A stretch of 64,000 bases of DNA from assembly GCF_002563715.1 (NCBI RefSeq), contig NZ_PDJJ01000001.1, forward strand, positions 3,100,001 to 3,164,000, given 5' to 3'. Each line of letters opens with the position of its first letter. Within the stretch, counting starts at the first letter, position 1. The notes under the pieces are model-generated. The model saw nothing but the letters and a program-made list of their open reading frames with translations. It searched no databases and was not told the DNA's origin. A program made the translations under genes and the position numbers. This DNA comes from Isoptericola jiangsuensis. GTDB lineage: Bacteria; Actinomycetota; Actinomycetes; Actinomycetales; Cellulomonadaceae. Positions 9,756-18,240 of this stretch are shown here, piece by piece.

Positions 9756-10250
9756 ATGTCGGAGCACTCTGCCGGGGACACCGCCGTCTCCCCGCGGTCC
9801 TGGCCCGTGCGCGTGCTGGCCGAGACGTGGCGGCGCCGCGTGGAGCTGCTGCGCTTCGGCACCGTGGGCGGCGTGGCCTACGTGGTCAACCTGGCCGTGT
9901 TCAACCTGCTGCTGCACGGCCCGGCGCCGTTCGACGTCCTCTCCCACAAGCCGGTGACGGTCAACGTCATCGCGGTGGCGGTGTCGACGCTGGTGGCGTG
10001 GCTGGGGAACCGGTACTGGACGTTCGCGGCGCACCGCACGACGCGGCACGTGCGCGAACTGGTCGAGTTCGGGCTGGTGAACATCGGCGGCCTGGTGATC
10101 TCGTCGGCCTGCCTGGCGTTCTCGCGCTACGTGCTCGGGCTGGACTCGCCGCTGGCGGACAACGTGGCGGCGAACGGCGTGGGCCTCGTGCTGGGCATGG
10201 TGTTCCGGTACGTCATGTACCGCGCGGTGGTGTTCCGCGGCGACCGCTGA
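9756..10250 (+). CDS. GtrA family membrane protein
   Basis: GtrA proteins are small four-helix membrane proteins that help move polyprenyl-phosphate-linked sugars across the membrane for surface-polysaccharide modification. The 164-residue protein opens with RFGTVGGVAYVVNLAVFNLLL, then shows the family's NRYWTF motif and closing helices with VLGMVFRYVMYRAVVF. Start at ATG 9756 is supported by the TAGGGT box 7 nt upstream; an extension to 9606 would be a shadow of the purK promoter region. Its neighbours include LCP ligases, but no glycosyltransferase is adjacent. Confidence 0.9.
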   Translation: MSEHSAGDTAVSPRSWPVRVLAETWRRRVELLRFGTVGGVAYVVNLAVFNLLLHGPAPFDVLSHKPVTVNVIAVAVSTLVAWLGNRYWTFAAHRTTRHVRELVEFGLVNIGGLVISSACLAFSRYVLGLDSPLADNVAANGVGLVLGMVFRYVMYRAVVFRGDR

Positions 10251-10277
10251 GCGGCGACCGCGGATCCGCCGGTGCGG

Positions 10278-11621
10278 TCAGTCGTCGGCGTGGTGGAGCC
10301 AGCCGCGGCGGCGACCCCGCGAGGAGATCGTGGTGCCGGGCGGCAGGACGACGCGGGGGTCGAGCGTGCGGGGCACGCCGGACAGGAAGATGCGGAACAC
10401 GGGCGGGCGACGCTGCGCGAGCTCGAGGCGTCCGCCGTCGGCGGCGACGAGGTCGCGGGCGAGCGCGAGGCCGAGCCCGGTGCTGTTGCCGGTGGTGGCG
10501 CCGCGCTCGAACACGCGGGGGGCGATCTCGTCGTCGACGCCGGGACCCTCGTCGGTGACCTCGAGGGCGAGCGCGCCCTTCGCGCCGGGGGTGCGGGACC
10601 GGATCGTGGTGGTGCCGTCGCCGTACTTGAGGGAGTTCTCCAGGAGTGTCGCGATGACCTGGGCGAGGGCTCCGGGCGTGGCGAGCACGCGGTGCTCCTC
10701 GGCGACGTCGACCACGAGCTCGCGGCCCACCTGGGCGAAGGTGTCGGCCCACTCCTCGTGCTGCTGGCGCACGACGTCGAGGAGGACGACGGCCTCGGTG
10801 GTGCCGCCCTGGGAGCGCCGGGAGGTCTGCAGGAGGTCGTCGACGACGGCGACGAGGCGTTCCACCTGCTCGAGGGACACGCGGGCCTCCTCGACGACGG
10901 CGTCGTCGTCCGAGGTGAGCATGATCTCCTCGAGCCGCATCGACAGGGCGGTGAGCGGCGTGCGCAGCTGGTGGGAGGCGTCCTGGGCGAACTGCCGTTC
11001 GGCCGCGAGGCGTCCCGCGAGCCGGTCGGCGCTGCGGGCGAGCTCGGCGGCGACGAGGTCGATCTCCTCGACGCCGGACGGTTCGAGGCTGGGGCGCACC
11101 TGCCCGGAGCCGAGCTGCTCGGCGGACGCGGCGAGGTAGACCAGGGGCGCGGAGAGCCGGTTGGCCTGCCACACGGCCATCGCGATGCCGGCACCGATCG
11201 CGACGACGCCGGCCACGATGACGAGCGCGACGATCTGCGCGGCCTTGACGTACACGCCCCAGGCGGAGACCTCGAACGACACCCAGGCGCGGTTGTCGGT
11301 CTCGGCGGCCTTGACGAACGTGGGCTGGCGCTGCTCGCCGCCGTAGGTCAGCAGCTCGCCGTCGGGCATGCTGACCGTCACCAGGGCGGGCAGGTCGCCC
11401 TGACGCCCCTCGGAGGCCCGGGCGACCTGCTCGTCGGTGGGGCGCTCACCCCGCTCGACGGTCCGTTCCAGGGTGCGGACGAACGAGTCGACCCGGTCGG
11501 AGACCCGCTGCTCCTCGATCGCGACGACGTACCGTGCGCCGAACATGCCCAGCGGGACGCCCAGCAGGATCACCGCGACGGCGACCGCCGAGATGGTCGC
11601 CAGCAGGACGCGACGGCGCAC
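10278..11621 (-). CDS. sensor histidine kinase (HisKA/HATPase), two-component system A
   Basis: Membrane sensor kinase, 447 residues. The first helix (about 6-29) is followed by an extracytoplasmic sensor of roughly 120 residues, a second helix (about 142-165), a HAMP linker, a HisKA domain with the phospho-acceptor in DASHQLRTPLT, and a HATPase domain with ENSLKYGDG (N box), DEGPGVD (G1) and GLGLALARDL (G2). It follows its response regulator by 6 nt in one operon. The signal is unknown. Confidence 0.92.
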   Translation of the reverse strand: MRRRVLLATISAVAVAVILLGVPLGMFGARYVVAIEEQRVSDRVDSFVRTLERTVERGERPTDEQVARASEGRQGDLPALVTVSMPDGELLTYGGEQRQPTFVKAAETDNRAWVSFEVSAWGVYVKAAQIVALVIVAGVVAIGAGIAMAVWQANRLSAPLVYLAASAEQLGSGQVRPSLEPSGVEEIDLVAAELARSADRLAGRLAAERQFAQDASHQLRTPLTALSMRLEEIMLTSDDDAVVEEARVSLEQVERLVAVVDDLLQTSRRSQGGTTEAVVLLDVVRQQHEEWADTFAQVGRELVVDVAEEHRVLATPGALAQVIATLLENSLKYGDGTTTIRSRTPGAKGALALEVTDEGPGVDDEIAPRVFERGATTGNSTGLGLALARDLVAADGGRLELAQRRPPVFRIFLSGVPRTLDPRVVLPPGTTISSRGRRRGWLHHADD

Positions 11622-11627
11622 CGGGGG

Positions 11628-12314
11628 TCAGGCCTGCTGGCCGAGCTCGAACCGGAAGCCCAGGCCACGCACGGTGGAGACGTAGCGGGGCGCGTTGGCG
11701 TCGTCGCCGAGCTTGCGGCGCAGCCACGACACGTGCATGTCGAGCGTCTTGGTGGAGCCGACGGGGTCGGACCCCCAGACGTCGCGCATGAGGGTGTCGC
11801 GCACGACCACGGAGCCCGCGTTGGCGACGAGCACCTTGAGCAGGTCGAACTCCTTGGTGGTCAGGTGCAGCTCGCGCTCGCCCTGGAACGCGCGGTGCGC
11901 GGCGACGTCGACGCGGACGTCCTGCGCGCGCAGCTCGTCCTCCTCGACCGTCTCCCCGTGGGTGCGCCGCAGGAGCGCGCGGACGCGGGCGAGCAGCTCG
12001 GCGAGGCGGAACGGCTTGGTGACGTAGTCGTCGGCGCCGGCGTCGAGCCCGACGACGAGGTCGACCTCGTCGGCGCGTGCCGTGAGGACCAGGATCGGGG
12101 TGCCGAGGCCGCGCCCGCGGATCTCCCGGGCGACGTCGAGCCCGTCGATGTCGGGCAGACCGAGGTCCAGGACGACGATGTCCGCGTCCCCCGCGTGGTC
12201 GACGGCTCCTTGACCAGTTCCTTGCACGACGACGTCGTAACCTTCACGCGTCAGCGCCCTTGCCAAAGGCTCGGCAATCGCCGGGTCGTCCTCGGCCAGC
12301 AGTACGTGGGTCAT
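11628..12314 (-). CDS. OmpR/PhoB-type response regulator, two-component system A
   Basis: 228-residue DNA-binding response regulator, first gene of the operon with the kinase at 10278-11621. The receiver domain starts VLLAEDDPAI, carries the phospho-acceptor Asp in VVLDLGLPDIDG and the conserved Lys in DYVTKPFRLAELLAR. The C-terminal winged helix (about 125-225) ends in VRGLGFRFE, typical of the OmpR family. ATG 12314 has a TAGCAT box exactly 6 nt upstream on the minus strand, so the transcript is probably leaderless. Confidence 0.95.
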   Translation of the reverse strand: MTHVLLAEDDPAIAEPLARALTREGYDVVVQGTGQGAVDHAGDADIVVLDLGLPDIDGLDVAREIRGRGLGTPILVLTARADEVDLVVGLDAGADDYVTKPFRLAELLARVRALLRRTHGETVEEDELRAQDVRVDVAAHRAFQGERELHLTTKEFDLLKVLVANAGSVVVRDTLMRDVWGSDPVGSTKTLDMHVSWLRRKLGDDANAPRYVSTVRGLGFRFELGQQA

Positions 12315-12320
12315 TCCCTC

Positions 12321-12326
12321 ATGCTA
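12321..12326 (-). promoter_or_regulatory. -10 box of a leaderless promoter (response regulator A)
   Basis: On the minus strand TAGCAT ends 6 nt before the ATG at 12314. The opposite-strand gene at 12456 has its own -10 box, so the 141-base gap holds two divergent leaderless promoters. Confidence 0.5.
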
Positions 12327-12443
12327 GCGGCACAGCCCCAGGTCACCGCACGTCGCCACACGCCGGGTTCGTCACCCCGTGGTGGGACATGGGGCCACCG
12401 ACCGTCCCACCCCGGGCGGACGCGCGGGCCGCGCACGCCTGCC

Positions 12444-12449
12444 TAGGGT
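12444..12449 (+). promoter_or_regulatory. -10 box of a leaderless promoter (kinase B)
   Basis: TAGGGT ends 6 nt before the ATG at 12456; no ribosome binding site is present. Confidence 0.55.
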
Positions 12450-12455
12450 GGTCGC

Positions 12456-13874
12456 ATGGGGTGGTACGGGCGGGTCGTCCGCTGGTCGGAGCAGCATCCG
12501 TTCGTGCTCGACGCGACGGGCGCCGCCGTCCTCCTGCTCTTCGTCGGGATCACCGCCACCGACCTCGGCGGCGCCGACCGTGGCCCCGCCGTCGTGCTGT
12601 GGTCGATCGCCACCGTCGCGCCCCTGGCCTGGCGGCGCGTCCGCCCCGTGCTGTCGGCGGTCGCCGTCTACGCGTGCGCGCTCGGCCACCTCCTGGCCGG
12701 GTTCCCCCTGCTCCTGCCCGCCGACGTGGCCGTCCTGGTCGCGCTGTACTCCGTCACCGTGTGGGGTCCGCGCTGGGCCCACCGGACCGCCATGGCGTCG
12801 ACCGTGCTCGGCTGCCTCCTGCTGGCAGCCGTCGTCGGCCTGGCCGGCGGGCCCGCCACCCTGGGGTTCCTCGCCCTGCTGCCGGTCACGGTCTTCCTCG
12901 GGAGCCTCGCCACCGCCGTCTGGGCGTTCGGCCTGACGCGACGCTACCGGCGCGTCACCGTCGAGACGCTGCGCGACCGCGCCCGCCGGCTCGAGGTCGA
13001 GCGCGACCAGCAGGCCCGCATCGCCACCGCCGCGGAGCGGGCCCGCATCGCCCGCGAGATGCACGACATCGTCGCGCACTCCCTGTCGATCGTCGTCGCG
13101 CAGGCCGACGGCGGACGGTACGCCGCCGGGCAGGACCCGGCCGCGGCCACCCGCGCCCTCGGCGTCATCTCCGAGACCGGCCGGGCCGCCCTGGCGGACA
13201 TGCGCCGCCTGCTCGGCGTGCTGCGCGACGACCCCGCCGGCGGGGAACCCGCACCCGGGGCGACCGGACGGGCCACCCTGGCGCCCGGGCCCGGCCCGAC
13301 CGGGCCCGGCGGCGCCGGCCCGACGGGTCCGGTCCCCGCGGGCGCCCCCCGCGCGACCACCTCGGGCGCCCCGCTCGCGCCGCAGCCCGACGACGCCGAC
13401 CTCGAGACCGTCGTCGCCCAGGCCAAGGACGCCGGGGCGCACGTCTCGCTCGTCCGGGTCGGGACGCCCCGCCGCCTCCCCCCGGGCGCTGGCCTCACGC
13501 TGCACCGCGTCGCCCAGGAGGCCCTGAGCAACGTCCGCAAGCACGCCGGGCCCGACCCCCGCGTGACCGTCGTCGTGCGGTGGGAGCCGGAGGCCGTCGT
13601 GCTGGAGGTGTCCGACGACGGCCGCGGCGCCGCCGCGGGGCACGACTCCCCCGGGTTCGGGCTGCTCGGCATGCGCGAACGGGCGGCGCTGTTCGGCGGC
13701 AGCGTCACCGCGGGTCCACGGCCCGGGGGCGGCTGGCGGGTACGGTTCACGATGCCCCTGCCGGGCGTCGCCCCCGCGCCGGAGGCCGGCCCCGCCCCCG
13801 CCGACCCGCCCCCGGCCGCCGGGGGCGGGGCCGTCCGGCACCCGGTACCCGAGGACACCCAGGAGCCCGCATGA
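12456..13874 (+). CDS. NarL-family sensor histidine kinase (HisKA_3), two-component system B
   Basis: 472 residues. Four to five hydrophobic segments in the first 165 residues form a compact membrane domain with little outside the membrane, typical of intramembrane-sensing kinases. The dimerisation domain has the phospho-acceptor His203 in AREMHDIVAHSLS. After a Pro/Gly-rich insert (about 265-305) the HATPase domain shows ALSNVRKHAG, VSDDGRGA and GFGLLGMRERA. The stop overlaps the start of the response regulator (ATGA). An ABC transporter follows downstream, a common pairing for envelope-stress systems. Confidence 0.93.
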   Translation: MGWYGRVVRWSEQHPFVLDATGAAVLLLFVGITATDLGGADRGPAVVLWSIATVAPLAWRRVRPVLSAVAVYACALGHLLAGFPLLLPADVAVLVALYSVTVWGPRWAHRTAMASTVLGCLLLAAVVGLAGGPATLGFLALLPVTVFLGSLATAVWAFGLTRRYRRVTVETLRDRARRLEVERDQQARIATAAERARIAREMHDIVAHSLSIVVAQADGGRYAAGQDPAAATRALGVISETGRAALADMRRLLGVLRDDPAGGEPAPGATGRATLAPGPGPTGPGGAGPTGPVPAGAPRATTSGAPLAPQPDDADLETVVAQAKDAGAHVSLVRVGTPRRLPPGAGLTLHRVAQEALSNVRKHAGPDPRVTVVVRWEPEAVVLEVSDDGRGAAAGHDSPGFGLLGMRERAALFGGSVTAGPRPGGGWRVRFTMPLPGVAPAPEAGPAPADPPPAAGGGAVRHPVPEDTQEPA

Positions 13875-14542
13875 CCGACCCCGTGCGCGTCGCGCTCGTC
13901 GACGACCAGCAGCTCGTCCGTGCGGGGTTCCGCATGGTCATCGACTCCCAGCCGGACCTCACCGTGGCCGTCGAGGCCGGGGACGGCGCCCAGGCGCTGC
14001 GCCTGCTCGCCGACCACCCCGTCGACGTCGTGCTCATGGACGTGCGCATGCCCACGATGGACGGCCTCACCGCGACCGCCCGTCTGACGGCCGACCCCGA
14101 CGCGCCGCGCGTCGTCGTCCTGACGACGTTCGACCTCGACGAGTACGTCCTGGAGGCGATCCGGGCCGGGGCGTCGGGGTTCCTGCTCAAGGACGCGCCG
14201 CCGGAGGAGATGCTCGCCGCGATCCGCACCGTGCACCGCGGCGACGCCGTCATCGCGCCGTCGACCACCCGGCGGCTCCTGGAGCACCTCGTCACGGCGA
14301 TGCCGGCGGCCGCCGCCCCGGCGCAGCACGACGCCCTCGCGGAGCTCACCGAGCGCGAGCGCGAGGTGCTGGTGCTCATGGCCCGCGGGCGGTCGAACAC
14401 CGAGATCGCGGGCGACCTGTTCGTCGCGGAGGCCACCGTGAAGACCCACGTCGGGCGCGTCCTGGCGAAGCTCGGGGCCCGCGACCGCGTGCAGGCCGTC
14501 GTGACGGCCTACGAGGTCGGGCTGGTCCGCCCGGGGTCCTGA
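13871..14542 (+). CDS. NarL/LuxR-type response regulator, two-component system B
   Basis: 223-residue partner of the kinase just upstream, coupled through ATGA. The receiver begins VALVDDQQLVRAGF, has the phospho-acceptor Asp in VVLMDVRMPTMDG and Lys in FLLKDAPPEEM. The C-terminal LuxR helix-turn-helix reads LTEREREVLVLMARGRSN through to VKTHVGRVLAKL. It probably controls the ABC transporter at 14729-18096; a perfect palindrome at 14589-14606 is a candidate operator. Confidence 0.95.
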   Translation: MTDPVRVALVDDQQLVRAGFRMVIDSQPDLTVAVEAGDGAQALRLLADHPVDVVLMDVRMPTMDGLTATARLTADPDAPRVVVLTTFDLDEYVLEAIRAGASGFLLKDAPPEEMLAAIRTVHRGDAVIAPSTTRRLLEHLVTAMPAAAAPAQHDALAELTEREREVLVLMARGRSNTEIAGDLFVAEATVKTHVGRVLAKLGARDRVQAVVTAYEVGLVRPGS

Positions 14543-14567
14543 CCCCGGGACCACCCCGGGTGAACCC

Positions 14568-14587
14568 CCGACCCCGGTCGGGGTCGG
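14568..14587 (+). terminator. short hairpin after response regulator B
   Basis: A 9-bp inverted repeat (CCGACCCCG, 2-nt loop, CGGGGTCGG) starts 25 nt after the stop codon. No T-tract follows, so it is at best a weak terminator or mRNA end. Confidence 0.35.
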
Positions 14588-14588
14588 T

Positions 14589-14606
14589 GTCATCCCTGGG
14601 GATGAC
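14589..14606. promoter_or_regulatory. perfect 18-bp palindrome, candidate operator for response regulator B
   Basis: GTCATCCCTGGGGATGAC is an 8-bp perfect inverted repeat with a 2-bp centre, 47 bp after the response-regulator gene and 123 bp before the ABC ATPase start. A possible -10 (TAGCGT, 14661-14666) places the palindrome around -65 to -80, suited to an activator. NarL-type regulators bind short inverted repeats of this kind. The assignment is inference. Confidence 0.45.
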
Positions 14607-14728
14607 CTGGACGTCGTGGGGACCAGCCCGCGGGCCGACGACGCGGGCGCGCCGCGTCCGTAGCGTCGGTGGTGTCATCGGCTCCCCGTGCGGGAGACCG
14701 TCAGCAACGACAGACGTGGAGAGCTCCC

Positions 14729-15541
14729 GTGGACACCACCGTGTTCGTCCCCCTCGACGACGGCGCCGTCGGCGCCCCGACCCCCGCCGTGCGCGCCCGC
14801 TCCCTGACCAAGACGTACGGGTCGGGCGAGGCGCAGGTCCGCGCGCTCGACGGCGTCGACGTGGACTTCGCGGCGGGCCACTTCACCGCGATCATGGGTC
14901 CGTCCGGCTCCGGCAAGTCGACCCTCATGCACCTGCTGGCCGGCCTGGACACGGCGACGGGCGGGCAGGCTTTCCTCGGCTCGACCGACGTCACCGCGCT
15001 GGGCGACAAGGAGCTGACCCGCCTGCGCCGCGACCGCCTCGGGTTCGTGTTCCAGCAGTTCAACCTGCTGCCGATGTTCACCGCCGAGCAGAACATCGTG
15101 CTCCCGGTCGAGCTCGCGGGCGGCACCGTGGACCGCGCCTGGTTCGACACCCTCGTGAGCACGCTCGGCCTGGAGCGCCGGCTCACGCACCGCCCCGGCG
15201 AGCTGTCCGGCGGCCAGCAGCAGCGCGTCGCCATCGCCCGCGCCCTCATCTCCCAGCCCGAGGTCGTGTTCGCCGACGAGCCGACCGGCAACCTCGACTC
15301 CCGCTCCGGCGTGGAGGTGCTGAGCTTCCTGCGCCGCTCCGTGCGCGAGCTCGGCCGCACCGTCGTCATGGTCACCCACGACCCGGCCGCCGCGGCGTAC
15401 GCCGACCGCGTCGTCCTCATCGCCGACGGCCGCATCGCCGGCGAGATCACGGACCCGACGCCCGAGGCCGTGCTGGCCGGGCTCGACGCCCTGCGCTCCC
15501 TCGAGACGCCCGTGGCCGACGACGCGGGGGTGCGTGCCTGA
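14729..15541 (+). CDS. ABC transporter ATP-binding protein (LolD/MacB type)
   Basis: 270-residue ATPase that pairs with the FtsX-type permease immediately downstream. Walker A GPSGSGKST, Q-loop FVFQQFN, signature LSGGQQQRVAIARAL, Walker B VVFADEPTGNLDS and H-loop VMVTHDP are all intact. GTG 14729 is chosen because GGAG lies about 8 nt upstream and the protein then begins close to the family norm; earlier in-frame starts run into the promoter. Stop and permease start overlap as TGATG. Such transporters export antimicrobial peptides or lipophilic compounds, or act mechanically on the envelope; the substrate is unknown. Confidence 0.93.
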   Translation: MDTTVFVPLDDGAVGAPTPAVRARSLTKTYGSGEAQVRALDGVDVDFAAGHFTAIMGPSGSGKSTLMHLLAGLDTATGGQAFLGSTDVTALGDKELTRLRRDRLGFVFQQFNLLPMFTAEQNIVLPVELAGGTVDRAWFDTLVSTLGLERRLTHRPGELSGGQQQRVAIARALISQPEVVFADEPTGNLDSRSGVEVLSFLRRSVRELGRTVVMVTHDPAAAAYADRVVLIADGRIAGEITDPTPEAVLAGLDALRSLETPVADDAGVRA

Positions 15542-18096
15542 TGCTGCGCATCACGCTGGCGCAGATGCGCTCCAGCGCGGGCCGGCTCGCCGCCGCCGGC
15601 GTCGCGATCCTCATCGGCACCGCATTCGTCACCGCGACGCTGCTCGCCTCCGGGGTCATCACCCGGACCACCTACGACGCCGTCACCGCCCGCTACGCCG
15701 ACGCCGACCTCGTCGTCAGCGCCACCTCGGACGCCCCGCTGACACCCGCGCAGGTGGCGGACGTCGACGCCCTCGGCGACGTCGAGGCCACCGCCGTCAT
15801 GGACTACGTGGGCGTCGCCCTCGTCGGCGGGTCCCGCACCGTCTACCAGAGCGTCGTCGGCGTCGTCGACGACCGCCTCCAGCCGCTCGAGGTCACCTCC
15901 GGCGCCCTGCCGGCCGCCGACGACGAGGTCGCCCTGCCCACCGACGTCGCGGAACGGCTCGGCGTGGCCGTGGGCGACGGCGTCGGTGTCGAGACCTGGT
16001 CGAGCGAGACCGGCGAACCCGCCACGACGACGTTCACCGTGTCCGGGCTCGTCGCCGACCCGAGCGGCGCGTTCATGACGACCGGCGGCGCCGCCGTCGT
16101 CTCCCCCGCCACGTTCGACACGTGGCTCGCCGACCAGTGGGGCGGCGAGCCGCAGGTCACCGAGCTCGCGGTGGCGCTCGCCGACGGCGCGGACGTGGCC
16201 GCGGCCCGCGGCGAGGTCGCCGACGCCGTCGGCGGCACCGGGCGCGAGGTCGTCACGACCGACGAGCGGGCCGAGGCCGTGACCGCCGACTTCACGGGCG
16301 GGCAGGACCTCATGTTCCTCGTCTTCACGCTCACCTTCGCCGCCATCGCGCTGCTGGTGGCCGGGCTCGTCATCGCCAACACCTTCCAGGTGCTGGTCGC
16401 CCAGCGCACCCGCACCCTCGCGCTGCTGCGCTGCGTCGGCGCGGACAAGCGCCAGGTCTCGCGCGGCGTGCTCACCGAGGCCGCGATCCTCGGCGTCGTG
16501 GCGTCCGTCGCGGGCGTCGTCCTCGGCGCGCTGCTCGGCCAGGGCGCCCTGTGGGTCGCGCACGCCATGGACGTCCCGGTGCCGCTGCCCGCGACGATCA
16601 CCCTCACCTGGCAGGCCGTGGTCCTGCCCGTCGCGGTCGGCACGCTCGTCACGGTGCTCTCCGCGCTCGTCCCGGCCCGCGCCGCGACCCGCGTCGCCCC
16701 GCTGGCGGCGCTGCGCCCGGCCGACGCCCCCAGCGCCGTGCGGGGGGCCGGCAAGGTCCGGCTCGTGCTGTCCGTGCTGGCCACCGTGGCCGGGTTCGCC
16801 CTGCTCGCCGGGGGCGCCGCCCTCGGGCTGGCGGACCAGCCCGGTCCCGGCCTCCTCGCGGGCGTCGCGGGCGGCACGCTGTCGTTCGTCGGCGTCGCCG
16901 TCGGTGCCGTGTTCTGGCTGCCGAAGGTCACCGCCGCGGCCGTCCGGCTCGTCGGGGTCTCCGGCCCCACCGCCCGCCTCGCCGGCGCGAACACGCTGCG
17001 CAACCCGCGGCGCACCGCCGCCACCTCCACGGCGCTGCTCATCGGCGTCACCCTCGTCGCCACGATGTCGACCGGCGCCGCGAGCGCCCGCGAGTCCCTC
17101 ACCTCGGCGCTGGACGACCAGTACCCCGTCGACGTCACGGTGAGCTCCGCGGAGTACGACGAGGAGGGGAACCCGGCCGCGCTGCCGGACACCCTGGTCG
17201 GCCAGGTCGCGGGGACCGACGGCGTGGCACGAGCCGTGCCCGTGACGTCGTTCAGCCCGCAGATCACGTGGCCCGGGAGCGAGGACGAGCCGTACTGGCC
17301 GCAGGCCGTCGGCGTCGACCCGGGGGCGGGGCGCGACGTGCTGCGCACCGACGGCCTGGCCGAGCTGGCGCCCGGCACCGTGCTGCTCCCCTCGTGGACC
17401 GTCCCGACGGGCGCGGACACGCCGGCGACGGTCACCGTGACCGTCGGTGACGAGAGCCTCGAGCTGCGGGCCGTCGTCGCGCCCGTCGAGGCGTGGGGCG
17501 CGGTGCTGAGCGCCGCGGACACCGCCGCCCTCACGGGCGGCACGCCCACGACCGACCTGTGGGTCGGCGTCGCCGACGTGGCCTCCGCGGACGACGTCGT
17601 GCCGACCCTCCAGGACGTCGTCGCGGACTCGGGCGTCGTGGCCGACGTCAGCGGCGCCGCCGTGGAGCGGGCGAGCTTCGAGCAGGTGATCGACACCCTG
17701 CTGGCGATCGTCGTCGGGCTGCTCGCGGTGGCGGTCGTCATCGCGCTGATCGGTGTGGCGAACACGCTGTCGCTGTCGGTCATCGAGCGCCGCCGCGAGT
17801 CCGCGACGCTCCGCGCGATCGGCCTGTCCAAGGCCCAGCTGCGCGGGATGCTCGCGATCGAGGGCCTGCTCATCGCCGGCGTCGGCGCGGTGCTGGGCAT
17901 CGCGCTGGGCCTGGTGTACGGCTGGGCGGGGTCCGCGGCGGCGCTCGGCATCATGGGTGACGTCAGCCTGGCCGTGCCGTGGCTGGACGTGACGCTGGTG
18001 CTGCTGGTCGCGGTCGTCGCGGGCCTGGTGGCGTCGGTCGTGCCGGCCCGGACGGCGCTCAAGGCGTCGCCGGTGGAGGCGCTGGCCGCCGAGTAG
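15541..18096 (+). CDS. ABC transporter permease with two FtsX domains
   Basis: 851-residue permease. One N-terminal helix (about 14-40) is followed by a large extracytoplasmic MacB-like domain, an FtsX core with helices from about 257 onward, a central pair of helices, a second extracytoplasmic domain (about 510-700) and a C-terminal FtsX core starting about 716 (DTLLAIVVGLLAVAVVIALI). It ends TALKASPVEALAAE, the typical C-terminus of this class. Translationally coupled to the ATPase. The two-component system B genes just upstream suggest regulated expression under envelope or drug stress. Confidence 0.92.
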   Translation: MLRITLAQMRSSAGRLAAAGVAILIGTAFVTATLLASGVITRTTYDAVTARYADADLVVSATSDAPLTPAQVADVDALGDVEATAVMDYVGVALVGGSRTVYQSVVGVVDDRLQPLEVTSGALPAADDEVALPTDVAERLGVAVGDGVGVETWSSETGEPATTTFTVSGLVADPSGAFMTTGGAAVVSPATFDTWLADQWGGEPQVTELAVALADGADVAAARGEVADAVGGTGREVVTTDERAEAVTADFTGGQDLMFLVFTLTFAAIALLVAGLVIANTFQVLVAQRTRTLALLRCVGADKRQVSRGVLTEAAILGVVASVAGVVLGALLGQGALWVAHAMDVPVPLPATITLTWQAVVLPVAVGTLVTVLSALVPARAATRVAPLAALRPADAPSAVRGAGKVRLVLSVLATVAGFALLAGGAALGLADQPGPGLLAGVAGGTLSFVGVAVGAVFWLPKVTAAAVRLVGVSGPTARLAGANTLRNPRRTAATSTALLIGVTLVATMSTGAASARESLTSALDDQYPVDVTVSSAEYDEEGNPAALPDTLVGQVAGTDGVARAVPVTSFSPQITWPGSEDEPYWPQAVGVDPGAGRDVLRTDGLAELAPGTVLLPSWTVPTGADTPATVTVTVGDESLELRAVVAPVEAWGAVLSAADTAALTGGTPTTDLWVGVADVASADDVVPTLQDVVADSGVVADVSGAAVERASFEQVIDTLLAIVVGLLAVAVVIALIGVANTLSLSVIERRRESATLRAIGLSKAQLRGMLAIEGLLIAGVGAVLGIALGLVYGWAGSAAALGIMGDVSLAVPWLDVTLVLLVAVVAGLVASVVPARTALKASPVEALAAE

Positions 18097-18105
18097 CCCG
18101 CGCAC

Positions 18106-18179
18106 CCGTGAGGGCGACGTCCCCGCGCCGGGGTCGACCGACGGTCGGTCGACACGGCGCGGTGGCGTCGCCCTCACGG
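18106..18179. terminator. 74-nt three-segment hairpin after the ABC permease
   Basis: An almost palindromic element: outer arms of 14 bp (CCGTGAGGGCGACG / CGTCGCCCTCACGG), a middle pair of 7 bp (CCGCGCC / GGCGCGG) and a central 10-bp pair (GTCGACCGAC / GTCGGTCGAC), separated by small symmetric internal loops. It starts 10 nt after the permease stop and probably ends that transcript. It fills about half of the 144-base gap; nothing else was recognised there. Confidence 0.6.
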
Positions 18180-18240
18180 TTCTCCACAGGGGTGTGGACC
18201 ACGTCGGCACGCCACCGGCGACGACGGCAGGCTGGCCCGC

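Noticed and set aside
12260-13870. Plus-strand frame running through the kinase gene in another phase and joining response regulator B
   Set aside because: Only the part from 13871 encodes the response regulator; upstream it is an Arg/Pro-rich shadow of the kinase.
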